Shown: positions 1-9,114, numbered from the stretch's first letter. The stretch is 64,000 nucleotides of DNA from Chitinivorax sp. B (GCF_005503445.1 NZ_SCOH01000004.1:1-64000); one strand, 5' to 3'. Notes: generated by a model not told the origin, from the letters alone. Made by a program: numbers and translations.

Positions 1-473
1 TCAAGGCCATTGCCCATCAGGGCAAGTTCCTGCTGCAAAGCCAGCATGACGATACCGAAGTCAACGCCGCCAAGAACGTCCGCCTCACCGCCACCGATGG
101 CAAGTTGATCGGCCTGGCCCCGGAGATCGTGCTGATCGCCAATGATGGCTCCTTCATCAAAATCGGCAACGGCATCACGCTCGGGACACAAGGCACCATC
201 GAGCAGAAGGCCGTCAGCTTCCCGCATAGTGGGCCAGCGACCATGGCCGCTGAACTGCCTACGTTTGACAAGGGCCAGACGGATCAAAAGTTCATCCTCC
301 AGTATCAGGCGTTCTCTGAAGCAGCAGAAGCCGCTGCCAATACGGCCTACCGTATCCAGCTGTCGGATGGCAGCGTGGTGGAGGGCAAGAGCGACGAACA
401 GGGACATACCGAGTTGCTACAACGTGATGTCATGCGAATCGCCAAGATTGAACTGTTCAGGGATAAGGAATAG
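1..473 (+). CDS. vgrG: Type VI secretion spike protein VgrG, C-terminal part (5' end outside window)
   Basis: The left edge cuts this gene; about 156 codons are visible, read in frame from base 3 to a TAG stop. The visible part is a run of short beta-strand repeats of the DUF2345 type that extends the needle of VgrG spikes (seen: LTATDGKLIGLAPE, FIKIGNGITLGTQGTI, FPHSGPATM). A tail of about 60 residues follows, with a YRIQLSDGSVVEGKSDEQG stretch; such C-terminal tails often carry cargo in this family. The stop lies 3 bases before the Tle3-type effector gene, so the spike and effector are almost certainly co-transcribed and probably travel together. The N-terminal gp27/gp5-like core cannot be seen, so VgrG is inferred from the tail domain and the neighbours. 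Confidence 0.8.
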   Translation, partial: KAIAHQGKFLLQSQHDDTEVNAAKNVRLTATDGKLIGLAPEIVLIANDGSFIKIGNGITLGTQGTIEQKAVSFPHSGPATMAAELPTFDKGQTDQKFILQYQAFSEAAEAAANTAYRIQLSDGSVVEGKSDEQGHTELLQRDVMRIAKIELFRDKE

Positions 474-476
474 GCC

Positions 477-2831
477 ATGGGGCAAGCCAAATACGCCAGC
501 GCAAAAGCGGCACGGTCGATCGGTCGTGATCAAGCACTGACGCAGACCAGCAGAGAGCGCAATAAAACCGTCAATGTGCAAGGCGACATGCCGGGCAACA
601 TCATCGTCATTCACGGCGTGAACGATGTCGGTACCGGTTATGGTTCAGTGGAAGGCGGCTTGTGTGAAGGCTTGCGTGAGCGGCTGGGCCGCAACGACAT
701 TCTGCCTTGCCAGTATCGCGAGCCGACGGAAGCAGAACGACAAGGTTACTGGCCTGACCCGGATGCCGTATTTTTCAAGCGCGATGACAAACAGATCGGC
801 AAAACACCGGTTATCCCCTTCTACTGGGGATTTCGGGAGATCAAGGATTTAAGCCGACTGAAGTACGGCCAGTTCGTAGATCGTTTTGGCAACCGGCTGG
901 ACAAAGACTACTCCAAAGGCGGCGGCCCGTTCGCCAATGCCACCAGTTCCCTGCCCGATATGTGGAATCGCGGTAAATGGGCGGTATGGGGGGCATTGGA
1001 TGCAGCGGCCGACGATCCACTCCGCCCCGTGCTCAATGCACCAGGCCGGTTGTATATGGTGTTGGCGGCCAAACGCCTAGCTGCACTGGTCGATATGATC
1101 CGCGACTATGACACCAATGAGACGGTCACCATCGTGGCGCATAGCCAGGGCTGCATGGTCAGCCTGCTGGCCCAGGCCTTTCTGCTGGAACAGGGCCTAC
1201 GCCCAGCTGATGTACTGATTTTGACCCACCCACCCTATAGCCTGGAAGAAGGGCGTCCCGTGACCGCCCCCTTGGATCGCGGATCCGCGGGTGAGGATGA
1301 TCAGATGCGGGGTAACGATAAAGGCAAACGTTACGACTATCTCAAAGGTGGCCAGACTTTTGAAGCCCGCCTGCAGACATTGGTCAACATCGTGCAGGGG
1401 GTATGTCAGCATAAACATGCCACGCCGGCATTTCAGTCTATCAAGGGGAAAGACTACCATGGCATGGTCGGCGGTAAATGGCAGCCGACAGCCAATAAAG
1501 AACGCGACAACCGGGGTAAAGTCTATCTGTACTTTTGTCCGGAAGACATGACCGTTGCCCTGGAAAACGTGCAGGGCATTGGCTGGCAAGGGGTGCCGAC
1601 CCGAAAAGGTGGGACCGCCATTACACTGGAAAAAACGGTGCTCCCGCCCGGGGTGACCACCCAGCAATACCAAAGCAAGACCATCTGGCGTGAGCCCTTG
1701 AAAGAACTGGGCATGGGGTTTTTCCAGCGGGTATTTACCGCCAAAAAGCGACCTGACCCCAAAAACGGGCAGCCCCCCTTGATCGGTCAGGATCAAGCTC
1801 ATGACTTCACGATGTGGTTAAAAGGTGAAAACTTTTTTAGCCATGTTGCCACTGGCTGGGCCGGCACATCGAAAATGGATGTGAGCCGGTCCGAACCTGA
1901 TGAATTGCGCTTTGAAGACCCACAACGAGTGGGCGTGCGCACCATCAATGGCGAGCCGTTGAATAAACCGGTGACAGCAGTGATGTACGAAGGGGCGTAT
2001 ACCGCCAAAGGCGGGCCAGTCGGGGCCAAGGAAAGGGTTGACATGCTCGACCCGGCCATCGCCATCAGCACTGATCGCGGATTCAGCGATTGCTGGCGGT
2101 TGGTGCATGACCCCGATCAGGATTCCTTCCTGGGCAGGCTGGGCAATTTGAAGTTGGATAAAGACAAGGCGATAGACAGCCCCCATCCCCCCACCTGGAA
2201 ACACCAAGTGGTACCAACACCCGATAAGCGCCTCGAAATCGAGAAAACACTCAACCACGGCAAGGAAACCATTGACCAGGTCAAGGTGGTTGATGTCTAC
2301 GCCTGCTTCACAGACAGCTTCAATCCGTCGCCTACCGGGCAATTGCTGGTCAAGCACAAGGAAAGCCCCAGGCAGGCGCAGCTCCGTTGGCAGAACAGCT
2401 ACTCGGAGCGATCCTTCCATGGTGCCATCTTTGGTAGCTGGCAGAATCACCGACAGGTCACCGCCTACGATGTGGCGATCGGCCAAGGCAAAGCCAGTAG
2501 TGACCCGGAATTCGCAGCCTATCTGTGCGCAGTAGCTGATTGGCGGTTGCAGCAAGACGAGAAATCTAAGCGTCCCGGCATTTTGAAATGGACGAAGTTT
2601 TTGACAAAATTCGCCAAATGGTGGGCGGTAGAAGACCCCACACGCAAAGCGTTGATTGAAGACAATGCCAAATACTATTCCAGTGGACAACTGCCTCCCT
2701 TGCCCCTGTTGCCTGAAGGGCTACCCAAGCAGGTGATCTGCCAATCGCTGGATATGGCGGGTAAAGTGGCCAATGAATATTCGCATCCGCCACGCATTGG
2801 CCCAGCCGGAGCGACAAAGGGGGCCGCATGA
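477..2831 (+). CDS. tle3: Type VI secretion lipase effector, Tle3 family (DUF3274)
   Basis: Predicted antibacterial phospholipase of 784 residues delivered by a VgrG spike. An alpha/beta hydrolase core is recognisable: the first strand and oxyanion region (IIVIHGVNDVGTGYG, residues 42-56) and the nucleophile elbow TIVAHSQG with Ser223. The elbow has Ala where the classic GxSxG has its first Gly. The long C-terminal half fits the DUF3274 region of Tle3 proteins. There is no signal peptide, as expected for a T6SS cargo. AAGGAA lies 6 bases before the ATG. The gene sits 3 bases after vgrG and overlaps the adaptor gene by ATGA. In Pseudomonas aeruginosa the order is vgrG2b-tli3-tle3-tla3; here no gene lies between vgrG and tle3, so the usual immunity position is empty. 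Family assignment is firm; activity and target are inferred. Confidence 0.85.
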   Translation: MGQAKYASAKAARSIGRDQALTQTSRERNKTVNVQGDMPGNIIVIHGVNDVGTGYGSVEGGLCEGLRERLGRNDILPCQYREPTEAERQGYWPDPDAVFFKRDDKQIGKTPVIPFYWGFREIKDLSRLKYGQFVDRFGNRLDKDYSKGGGPFANATSSLPDMWNRGKWAVWGALDAAADDPLRPVLNAPGRLYMVLAAKRLAALVDMIRDYDTNETVTIVAHSQGCMVSLLAQAFLLEQGLRPADVLILTHPPYSLEEGRPVTAPLDRGSAGEDDQMRGNDKGKRYDYLKGGQTFEARLQTLVNIVQGVCQHKHATPAFQSIKGKDYHGMVGGKWQPTANKERDNRGKVYLYFCPEDMTVALENVQGIGWQGVPTRKGGTAITLEKTVLPPGVTTQQYQSKTIWREPLKELGMGFFQRVFTAKKRPDPKNGQPPLIGQDQAHDFTMWLKGENFFSHVATGWAGTSKMDVSRSEPDELRFEDPQRVGVRTINGEPLNKPVTAVMYEGAYTAKGGPVGAKERVDMLDPAIAISTDRGFSDCWRLVHDPDQDSFLGRLGNLKLDKDKAIDSPHPPTWKHQVVPTPDKRLEIEKTLNHGKETIDQVKVVDVYACFTDSFNPSPTGQLLVKHKESPRQAQLRWQNSYSERSFHGAIFGSWQNHRQVTAYDVAIGQGKASSDPEFAAYLCAVADWRLQQDEKSKRPGILKWTKFLTKFAKWWAVEDPTRKALIEDNAKYYSSGQLPPLPLLPEGLPKQVICQSLDMAGKVANEYSHPPRIGPAGATKGAA

Positions 2832-4528
2832 AGCGAATGGATACCTGGCTGATGGGCGGGTTGACGGTGATGCTGGTGCTGATCGCCATCCTGTTGGTCA
2901 ATGAAGCAATACAGTTCAACGAAGCAGACGGCTGGGAGCCGATGATGAACAATCGACTATTATGGGGCGCGGTGGGTCTGGCGCTGATGTTGGGTAGCGT
3001 GGCGGCTTGGCGCTGGCGCACTCCCGCACAAAAGGCGGCGGAGACGCCCACTGCTGTCACAGCCCAGGCCCAGCAACGCGACTATGTGCTGGAGATCATC
3101 GGCCTGGGTGTCACGTTGGACAAATACCGCCAGAGCGCCTTATGGGAAACCCTGGCCAAGGGCAATGCCTATGTCACCATTCGGGAGCAGAACCCCGAGA
3201 AATACCCATGGACAGATTTGGATAAGATTGGTGTTGGAGGCGGTCGTCAGGGTGACTCCCTGGAAAACGGTGCCAAGCGCCTGCCAATGAACTGGGTTGC
3301 ACCACTCTTCAATACCGGGCCACTGATACGCAATCCCGCCCATATGGAAACCCCCGATTTGCCCGAAACAGGGTTTGGCTCAAGTGTTGAATCATCCGGT
3401 ATGGCGTGGACCTTGTTTGCCACCGGGCCACGACGTTGGGCAGACCGACCGGATCGGATATTGGATGAAGTGTTCGCCTTCTTTGATACCAACCCGGATG
3501 TACCCTACATCGTGCTTACCACCCAGGACGATGCAGATGAGCAAGACAATGCCGCCCCACCCGGCACCCCACCACTATTGCGCGATGGCCACTATGTCAC
3601 CGCGGTGCCAGATGCGTCTGCACTATTTGTGCTGGCCCGTCGCGAGCGGGTGGATCGATTGCGGCCTTTTGTGTTTGAAGAAAAGGACTATGCCTTTCAA
3701 GATGGCGATCATGACCACCCGGGCCCGGCCCGCAAGTTGTTTCTGGACTATATCCAGTTACAACAGAGTGTGCCGCATCCGAGAAAAAAACGAACCGACG
3801 GCGGGGATACCTTTTCACAGCGCAACCCCACCATCGAAGAATGGCTACCGTTTGCCGCCAAATTCGCCAAGCGGCCCGATCTACGGGAAAGTGTGGTGTC
3901 AGCCCTCAACCCGCTGGATACCCCGCGCATCCCCAGCAACTGGCAGCCCACCCCGTGGTTTCCCATTCCGTGGAATACCTTTCAGTTACAGACCTTCGAC
4001 GCTCTGCCCACACTGGGCTACCTGCACCGCCCCACCTGGGTCAAGCTGACGGATGCCGAGGGTAAGCCGTTGACACGGCGTGATGACCGTGTCAAAGCCA
4101 TGCTTGACGGCTGGCAACAGGCCTTGACCACCCTGCCGGAAGCCGAGCGCAAAACCGGCCCGGCACGGGTGATTGTCGGCACAGGTGATAAAACCGACCA
4201 GTTGTTGATGCTGCACGGCATGCTCAACCAGTACCACAGCCAGGGCGGCCCGGCTTACGATCCAGCCAAGGCCAACCAGTTCATCGACACCGACAAACGC
4301 CTGGGCAATACCGGTGCCGCAACGTGGTTCATGCAGATGGCGATCGGCACCATGGGTAGCTATCTGGAGGGTGGCCCGAGTGCAGCGATCAATCTGCGTG
4401 ACGAGAATGAGGCGAGCATCATGATGATCACACCGCCATCGGAAGCCAAGCGCAAGCAACAGGGAACCGCGGTATGGGCGCACAAAGGCACCCCCATGAT
4501 CGATCCCGCGAATTACCAGCAGCCATAG
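2828..4528 (+). CDS. tla3: Tla3-type adaptor for the Tle3 lipase effector (DUF2875)
   Basis: Protein of 566 residues beginning with two hydrophobic segments (about residues 8-25 and 43-61), followed by a large soluble domain without recognised catalytic motifs. The position directly behind tle3 with a 4-base ATGA overlap, the size and the N-terminal anchor match the DUF2875 proteins encoded beside Tle3. Family knowledge: the P. aeruginosa member Tla3 is needed to load Tle3 onto its VgrG. Seen here: translational coupling to the effector, which supports equal production of the two. The charged soluble part contains phrases such as YIVLTTQDDADEQDN and a Gly-rich C-terminal third. The assignment rests mainly on context and overall pattern; a search against PF11394 (DUF2875) would settle it. 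Confidence 0.72.
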   Translation: MKRMDTWLMGGLTVMLVLIAILLVNEAIQFNEADGWEPMMNNRLLWGAVGLALMLGSVAAWRWRTPAQKAAETPTAVTAQAQQRDYVLEIIGLGVTLDKYRQSALWETLAKGNAYVTIREQNPEKYPWTDLDKIGVGGGRQGDSLENGAKRLPMNWVAPLFNTGPLIRNPAHMETPDLPETGFGSSVESSGMAWTLFATGPRRWADRPDRILDEVFAFFDTNPDVPYIVLTTQDDADEQDNAAPPGTPPLLRDGHYVTAVPDASALFVLARRERVDRLRPFVFEEKDYAFQDGDHDHPGPARKLFLDYIQLQQSVPHPRKKRTDGGDTFSQRNPTIEEWLPFAAKFAKRPDLRESVVSALNPLDTPRIPSNWQPTPWFPIPWNTFQLQTFDALPTLGYLHRPTWVKLTDAEGKPLTRRDDRVKAMLDGWQQALTTLPEAERKTGPARVIVGTGDKTDQLLMLHGMLNQYHSQGGPAYDPAKANQFIDTDKRLGNTGAATWFMQMAIGTMGSYLEGGPSAAINLRDENEASIMMITPPSEAKRKQQGTAVWAHKGTPMIDPANYQQP

Positions 4529-4588
4529 GCATGAGTTGCACAAAACTTTCTTTGCTGGGCAACACTTTCTGGGAATTTATTACTTCCG

Positions 4589-4912
4589 ATGAATAATGCT
4601 GATCGTAATCAAGAAAATCGCTGGGATCGGTATTTTTTGAACTGCACTGCTGTAACCATTCTTTTGGGATTATTGACTTATTGGTTTATCACTGACGGGC
4701 CAAGCTGGCATTGTTCAATTGGTTGTGCTCCTGTCGTGATGATGGCAATCATGCCAGTGTTCTTTTCTGGGTTGGCGACGATTTTGTGTGCGTGGTGTGT
4801 CGTGCTATCAAAAGGCAGGCACCGTCTTGTAGCCGTACTGGTTGCTATACCGTCTACAGCTGGTTGCATCATACTTCTGGTAGAAATGAGCGGTTGGTTT
4901 ACCGCATGGTGA
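4589..4912 (+). CDS. Small three-helix membrane protein of unknown function; candidate immunity protein
   Basis: Not recognised as a known family. The 107 residues contain three hydrophobic segments (about 15-34, 43-72 and 79-101) and end in a short polar tail. It starts 60 bases after the adaptor gene, with no clear Shine-Dalgarno sequence before the ATG. The location, between the Tle3/Tla3 pair and a PAAR remnant, is where effector modules often carry immunity genes. No Tli3-like gene is visible at its usual place between vgrG and tle3, so this inner-membrane protein is one candidate for self-protection. Known Tli3 proteins are not polytopic, so this is only a positional inference. It could equally belong to a lost effector whose PAAR is truncated just downstream. 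Confidence 0.5.
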   Translation: MNNADRNQENRWDRYFLNCTAVTILLGLLTYWFITDGPSWHCSIGCAPVVMMAIMPVFFSGLATILCAWCVVLSKGRHRLVAVLVAIPSTAGCIILLVEMSGWFTAW

Positions 4913-4940
4913 GAATGAGCGTGTTATCAGTGGAAGGATC

Positions 4941-5069
4941 GTGAGAAAAGTCATCCGTCTCGGCGACCCGCACCATACCATCGATGGCATCCTGGTGGCG
5001 TATGAAGGCCACCAAACCAGTTGTGGGGCGGCGTTGTTGGCCACCGCGCCCAACATGGGAAAAGGTTGA
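4941..5069 (+). pseudogene. Shortened PAAR-repeat protein (internal deletion)
   Basis: A GTG start preceded by GGAAGG opens a 42-codon frame that begins like a normal PAAR protein (MRKVIRLGDP). It then jumps straight to what is normally the last third of such proteins (TIDGILVAYEGHQTSCGAAL) and ends with APNMGKG. Typical PAAR proteins have about 40 more residues between these parts, holding the middle beta-strands and metal-binding residues. The reading frame is intact across the junction, which points to an in-frame deletion rather than a frameshift. PAAR proteins cap the VgrG tip, so the intact ancestor would have completed this spike module. As it stands the protein is unlikely to fold as a PAAR cone, so it is called a pseudogene. 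Confidence 0.7.
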
Positions 5070-5426
5070 TGAGCAAACTCAATACCAGTGTGACAACATA
5101 GTACATGGCTCGATGGGTTCGATCTGCAACATCACGCGGTTCACACAAGATGGGCAAAACCGTTTGGACGACGCCACGGTTGCGTCAGGTGGGCATCGCT
5201 ACTGGTAGCGGTCGTCAAGCACACGATAACGCACATTGCCGGCTCGACCTCACACTTTGTACAATTTCACCAGGGCGGAGAGATGCGCTTTGCCTTTAAC
5301 TAGCAGGGCCAACTGATCGCGCTACATCTCCACGGGGTCGCCAGCACGGTGAATGAACATGGCATGATGCGCCACCTCCTTGAAACCAATCATCACCCGA
5401 CAAGTTACAGCCCTTAAGCGACCGTG
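5070..5426 (+). other. Decayed coding DNA behind the PAAR remnant
   Basis: An ATG overlapping the PAAR stop opens a reading frame of only 10 codons (MSKLNTSVTT). About 150 bases on, another frame reads GSTSHFVQFHQGGEMRFAFN, a TAG stop, then QGQLIALHLHGVAS and STVNEHGMM up to a TAA at 5415-5417. Broken, protein-like stretches in changing frames suggest the wreck of a gene that once followed the PAAR gene, plausibly its cargo toxin or immunity gene. No family was recognised. The region ends at the 3' end of glpR on the other strand. Confidence 0.4.
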
Positions 5427-6185
5427 TTACTCAGCAATGTACAACGCGGTCCCGGCGTTCTCCAGCTCTTGCACCAATCGATCAGATGGCCGCAGGTCGG
5501 TAAACAGCGCGGTCACTTGGCTGACATGTCCCATCCGGACCATGGCATTACGGCCAAATTTGCCGTGATCCGCCACCAGGAAAATCTGCCGCGCATGCTC
5601 GACGATTGCCTGAGCCACCCGCACTTCCCGGTAATCGAAGTCCAGTAAGGTACCATCCTCATCAATACCTGAAATCCCGATGACTGCATAATCCACCTTG
5701 AACTGACGCACAAAGTCGATCGTCGCTTCACCAATGATGCCCCCATCACGTGGCCGCACCACACCGCCCGCGATGATCACTTCAAAATCCTGACGATTGC
5801 CAAATATCGATGCCACATTCAGGTTATTCGTAATGACACGCAGCGACTTATGATCCAGCAATGCACGCGCCACCGTTTCCACCGTGGTACCAATGTTCAT
5901 GATCAGGCTGGCATTATCAGGAATTTGCTCGGCCACCAACTTGGCGATTCGCTCTTTTTCGGATTGATTCCAAACTTTTCGCATTGCGTATTCTTCGTTC
6001 TGCACGCTGGAGCCATTTCCCGCTCCACCATGATAACGCTTGAGCACACCTGATTCAGCCAACATATTGATATCACGACGAATGGTCTGTGGCGTGACAT
6101 CCAGTTCCTTGGCCAGCACCTCGATCGACATATACCCATTTTGCCTGACCAGCTGAACAATTCGTTCATGGCGTGGTTGTCGCAT
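5427..6185 (-). CDS. glpR: DeoR-family repressor of glycerol 3-phosphate metabolism (GlpR)
   Basis: Transcription repressor of about 252 residues. The first 55 residues form a DeoR-type winged helix-turn-helix (recognition part ELDVTPQTIRRDINML). From about residue 75 a sugar-phosphate-sensing DeoRC domain follows, with MNIGTTVETVARAL and AGGVVRPRDGGIIG. The frame is open to an ATG at 6200, but the ATG at 6185 is preferred: a strong GGAGG lies 4 bases upstream and the protein then starts MRQPRHERI, as GlpR proteins do. It is divergent from glpK across about 235 bases that contain a GlpR-like operator next to the glpK ribosome site. The expected role is repression of glpK until glycerol 3-phosphate accumulates. 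Family assignment is strong; the glycerol role rests on the neighbour. Confidence 0.9.
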   Translation of the reverse strand: MRQPRHERIVQLVRQNGYMSIEVLAKELDVTPQTIRRDINMLAESGVLKRYHGGAGNGSSVQNEEYAMRKVWNQSEKERIAKLVAEQIPDNASLIMNIGTTVETVARALLDHKSLRVITNNLNVASIFGNRQDFEVIIAGGVVRPRDGGIIGEATIDFVRQFKVDYAVIGISGIDEDGTLLDFDYREVRVAQAIVEHARQIFLVADHGKFGRNAMVRMGHVSQVTALFTDLRPSDRLVQELENAGTALYIAE

Positions 6186-6210
6186 GAATCCTCCGGACAT
6201 TGAGTTTTTA

Positions 6211-6304
6211 CCATTTCCAAATCAGTCGCATGACAAGCTGCAATCTGTCAGCATTCCGCTGAAGCGCCAACATATATAAGGATTGGCAACTCATTTGGAA
6301 ATGG
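6211..6304. promoter_or_regulatory. Perfect 12-bp inverted repeat between glpR and glpK
   Basis: CCATTTCCAAAT (6211-6222) and ATTTGGAAATGG (6293-6304) are exact reverse complements separated by 70 bases, inside the divergent control region. They differ from the GlpR consensus and could be half-sites for another regulator, or paired sites allowing a loop. The function is inferred only from position and symmetry. Confidence 0.45.
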
Positions 6305-6390
6305 CACTACTCTGATTCTACCGGCAGATGGCCGGTATTCAAGCAAATGAGCACACTACACCAATCAGATTGTGCCAAAATACCCTTCAA

Positions 6391-6410
6391 ATATGTTCGT
6401 TAATGAAAAC
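6391..6410 (+). promoter_or_regulatory. GlpR-like operator upstream of glpK
   Basis: The site ATATGTTCGTTAATGAAAAC matches the known GlpR operator layout (WATGTTCG-N-CGAACATW in E. coli) well in its left half and loosely in its right half. It ends just before the GGAGGAG ribosome site of glpK (6411-6417), a position where bound repressor would block transcription. Confidence 0.55.
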
Positions 6411-6420
6411 GGAGGAGAGT

Positions 6421-7908
6421 ATGTCAGTCTTTTTACTTGCCATTGACCAAGGCACTACCAGCACCCGAGCCATTGTCTTCGACCGCCATGGCGTGGAGCA
6501 GTCCAGGTCGCAAGCGGAGCTGACACAATACTTTCCAGCAGAAGGTTGGGTAGAACACGATCCGGAAGAAATCTGGCGCCATACCCTGACTGTCTGCCGT
6601 GAGGCACTGGGCAAAAACGGCGCCGGCGCAGATAACATTGCCGCCATCGGCATTACCAATCAGCGTGAGACCACCGTGGTATGGGATCGAGCCACTGGCA
6701 AACCGGTACACCATGCCATCGTCTGGCAAGATCGTCGTACTGCGGCCTTCTGCCAACAGCTTTATAGCCCGGAACGCGAGAAGATGCTGGCTCATAAGAC
6801 AGGATTGGTGCTTGACCCGTATTTCTCTGCGACAAAAATCCGCTGGATTCTCGATAACATACCAGGTCTTCGCAAACGTGCAGAACAAGGTGAGCTGGCG
6901 TTCGGCACCATCGACAGCTTTCTGCTATGGCGTCTGACGGGCGGCCGTGTCCATGCCACCGATGCAACCAATGCTGCCCGTACCATGCTGTTCAATATCC
7001 GAACCCAGCAATGGGATGAGGAACTACTCACGCTATTTGGCATCCCTCCCTCCATGTTGCCGGAAGTCAAAGATAGTGCTGCTGACTTCGGACACACCGA
7101 CGAAGCCTTGTTTGGTGTTCGCATCCCCATTCGCGGTATTGCAGGTGATCAGCAAGCGGCCACCGTCGGCCAAGCCTGCTTTGCCCCTGGCATGATCAAA
7201 AGTACTTATGGCACCGGCTGCTTCATGGTGATGAATACTGGTGAACAGTTCGTGGAATCCAAGAATCGCTTGTTGACTACTGTGGCCTATCGCCTGAACG
7301 GTAAAGCGACTTATGCCATGGAAGGCAGTATTTTTATTGCCGGTGCGGCAGTACAGTGGCTACGTGATGCCCTGAAACTGATCAGCAATGCAGGTGAAAC
7401 GGAAGCATTGGCCAGACAGGTGGCAACAACCGGCGGGGTTTATCTGGTGCCGGCCTTTACTGGTTTGGGCGCACCTTATTGGGACCCGCTGGCACGAGGC
7501 TCCATAGTAGGTCTGACACGAGACTCCGGCATTGCTCATATCGTACGGGCTGCACTGGAATCTGTGTGTTACCAAACCCGTGATTTGCTGGAAGCCATGC
7601 GAGCCGATGGGGCCAGCCTGCCACAAGCCTTGCGCGTGGATGGCGGCATGGTGGGCAACAATTTAGTCATGCAGTTCTTGAGTGATATGTTGACAGTGCC
7701 GGTGGAACGACCACGTGTCACAGAAACCACCGCACTAGGCGCAGCGTATTTGGCCGGGTTGGGGATTGGCATATACCAGTCGCTGGATGAATTGTCCGCA
7801 TTATGGCAACTGGAATGCGCCTTCCGCCCCGAAATGGACGAACAGCGCCGTGAGGCGCTGTATCGTGGTTGGCAGGACGCCGTCTCGCGCACCCGCAGCC
7901 GCTCCTGA
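6421..7908 (+). CDS. glpK: Glycerol kinase
   Basis: Cytoplasmic FGGY-family kinase of 495 residues, the usual GlpK length, that phosphorylates glycerol to sn-glycerol 3-phosphate. The N-terminal ATP-site signature [15 protein letters not shown] is at residues 7-21. The C-terminal half has the family motifs [21 protein letters not shown] and [10 protein letters not shown]. The frame is open 93 bases further up, but the ATG at 6421 has GGAGGAG 4 bases upstream and gives the standard start [11 protein letters not shown]. It is divergent from glpR with an operator-like site in its leader. No glpF or glpD is adjacent, so glycerol entry and oxidation are encoded elsewhere. Confidence 0.97.
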   Translation: MSVFLLAIDQGTTSTRAIVFDRHGVEQSRSQAELTQYFPAEGWVEHDPEEIWRHTLTVCREALGKNGAGADNIAAIGITNQRETTVVWDRATGKPVHHAIVWQDRRTAAFCQQLYSPEREKMLAHKTGLVLDPYFSATKIRWILDNIPGLRKRAEQGELAFGTIDSFLLWRLTGGRVHATDATNAARTMLFNIRTQQWDEELLTLFGIPPSMLPEVKDSAADFGHTDEALFGVRIPIRGIAGDQQAATVGQACFAPGMIKSTYGTGCFMVMNTGEQFVESKNRLLTTVAYRLNGKATYAMEGSIFIAGAAVQWLRDALKLISNAGETEALARQVATTGGVYLVPAFTGLGAPYWDPLARGSIVGLTRDSGIAHIVRAALESVCYQTRDLLEAMRADGASLPQALRVDGGMVGNNLVMQFLSDMLTVPVERPRVTETTALGAAYLAGLGIGIYQSLDELSALWQLECAFRPEMDEQRREALYRGWQDAVSRTRSRS

Positions 7909-8030
7909 AAGGGGACGAACAGTTGCGGGTGGCACCTGCCTCAAGCTCCTGCATAGTGATCAACAGTGGGGGGAGCCATAGCTTCACCCCTCTGTAGAAC
8001 ATGCATAACTTGATAGCAGGTTTTCGGCAA

Positions 8031-8471
8031 TCACACCGTTGGCGCTGGCGACACTGTGGTCGGCGTTGTGGCTGCTGCACGTACCGGCAAGTACTCGACG
8101 TTAGTCGACTGCGGTGTGGCACGAGCATGTTCAGCACCAATTGGGCGATCTGGCATGGTAGCCAAACGGTTCAGGTCACGCCCCAGCATTGAAGCCTGTT
8201 CACCACTGTGTGTCATGGTCTGCAGGACCTGGAAAGCCCAAGCGGGCAGTTGTGGATGCAGGCGATAATGTTTCCACACGCGGTCACGGCGAACGCTTAC
8301 TACGCGTGCATCACGTAGCTTGGCGAGGTGCCGCGATGCCTTGGGTTGCGAGCAGTCAATGGCATAGCACAGCTCTGCTACACTTAATTCATCCTCTGCC
8401 ATCAACAGAGCGAGCATACGGCGGCGCGTGGTGTCGGCCAATACATCGAAGACATCGTCGGCGTTGATCAT
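8031..8471 (-). CDS. ArsR-family helix-turn-helix regulator
   Basis: Small transcription regulator. The conserved core VFDVLADTTRRRMLALLM followed by ELSVAELCYAIDCSQPKASRH and LAKLRDARVVSVRR is a typical ArsR winged helix. No cysteine pair of the metal-sensing CxC type lies in the recognition helix, although one Cys precedes it and another lies within it. The ATG at 8471 fits the family start and has GGGAG upstream; the frame is open to an ATG at 8579, which would add 36 residues, so the start is uncertain. The last 45 residues, rich in Ala, Thr and Pro, are probably disordered. No arsenic or efflux gene is adjacent; the target is unknown. Confidence 0.8.
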   Translation of the reverse strand: MINADDVFDVLADTTRRRMLALLMAEDELSVAELCYAIDCSQPKASRHLAKLRDARVVSVRRDRVWKHYRLHPQLPAWAFQVLQTMTHSGEQASMLGRDLNRLATMPDRPIGAEHARATPQSTNVEYLPVRAAATTPTTVSPAPTV

Positions 8472-9114
8472 GATTTCGTCTCCCGGGGTAACCGCCCCAA
8501 TCGGTAAGCTATTTAGCTTCAAATCAGTGAGAACCCCGATGGGCTCGGGGCCGTTCATTTGCTTCTCCATGGTTAGCATTCAACCCTTTGTTGCGCATTG
8601 GCACAATCCGACAAAGGTCTGAAACTGGCTCCGACATATGGTTGAGCGTAGTCATCCAAAGGTCGGAAAAATCCATATGAAAATTTTCGCTTACGAATTG
8701 AGAAAATCGATTGATAAAACAAAAAACGTCAATAAAATCATATGTAAATTAGCAACTACAGACAGTCACCATCGCATGCCAACGTGCTATTTAAAGCAGA
8801 CTTCTGACCCTATTGGTCAAAGAGTAAATTCAACAAAATCAAGCACGATTCCAAACAAACATTTCAACAAAGCCGATTTTTCGGTCATCGCGCCAAGATA
8901 CACGGCATCTTTCCCCTGCAAATGACCTGCCATTTCCAGTGGTCTATCCACCATTCAGCCATTTGGCGGACCGAATCAACCAGTTCCGTGCATTGCAAAC
9001 AGGGTATGGCCCATTCTCAATCCCCGCATTAACACAACCTTGGCACCACTCAGACAACGGGTTACCCCCTTCTCGGCTTAATTGCGACAAGATGCGCGGC
9101 ATCGTATGATTAAG

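Noticed and set aside
1818-2690. 290-codon open frame antisense to the Tle3 gene
   Set aside because: It lies entirely inside a clear gene on the other strand and has no family features or ribosome site.
8638-8925. 95-codon open frame in the gap before leucine dehydrogenase
   Set aside because: No ribosome site, low-complexity basic composition and no recognisable domain.
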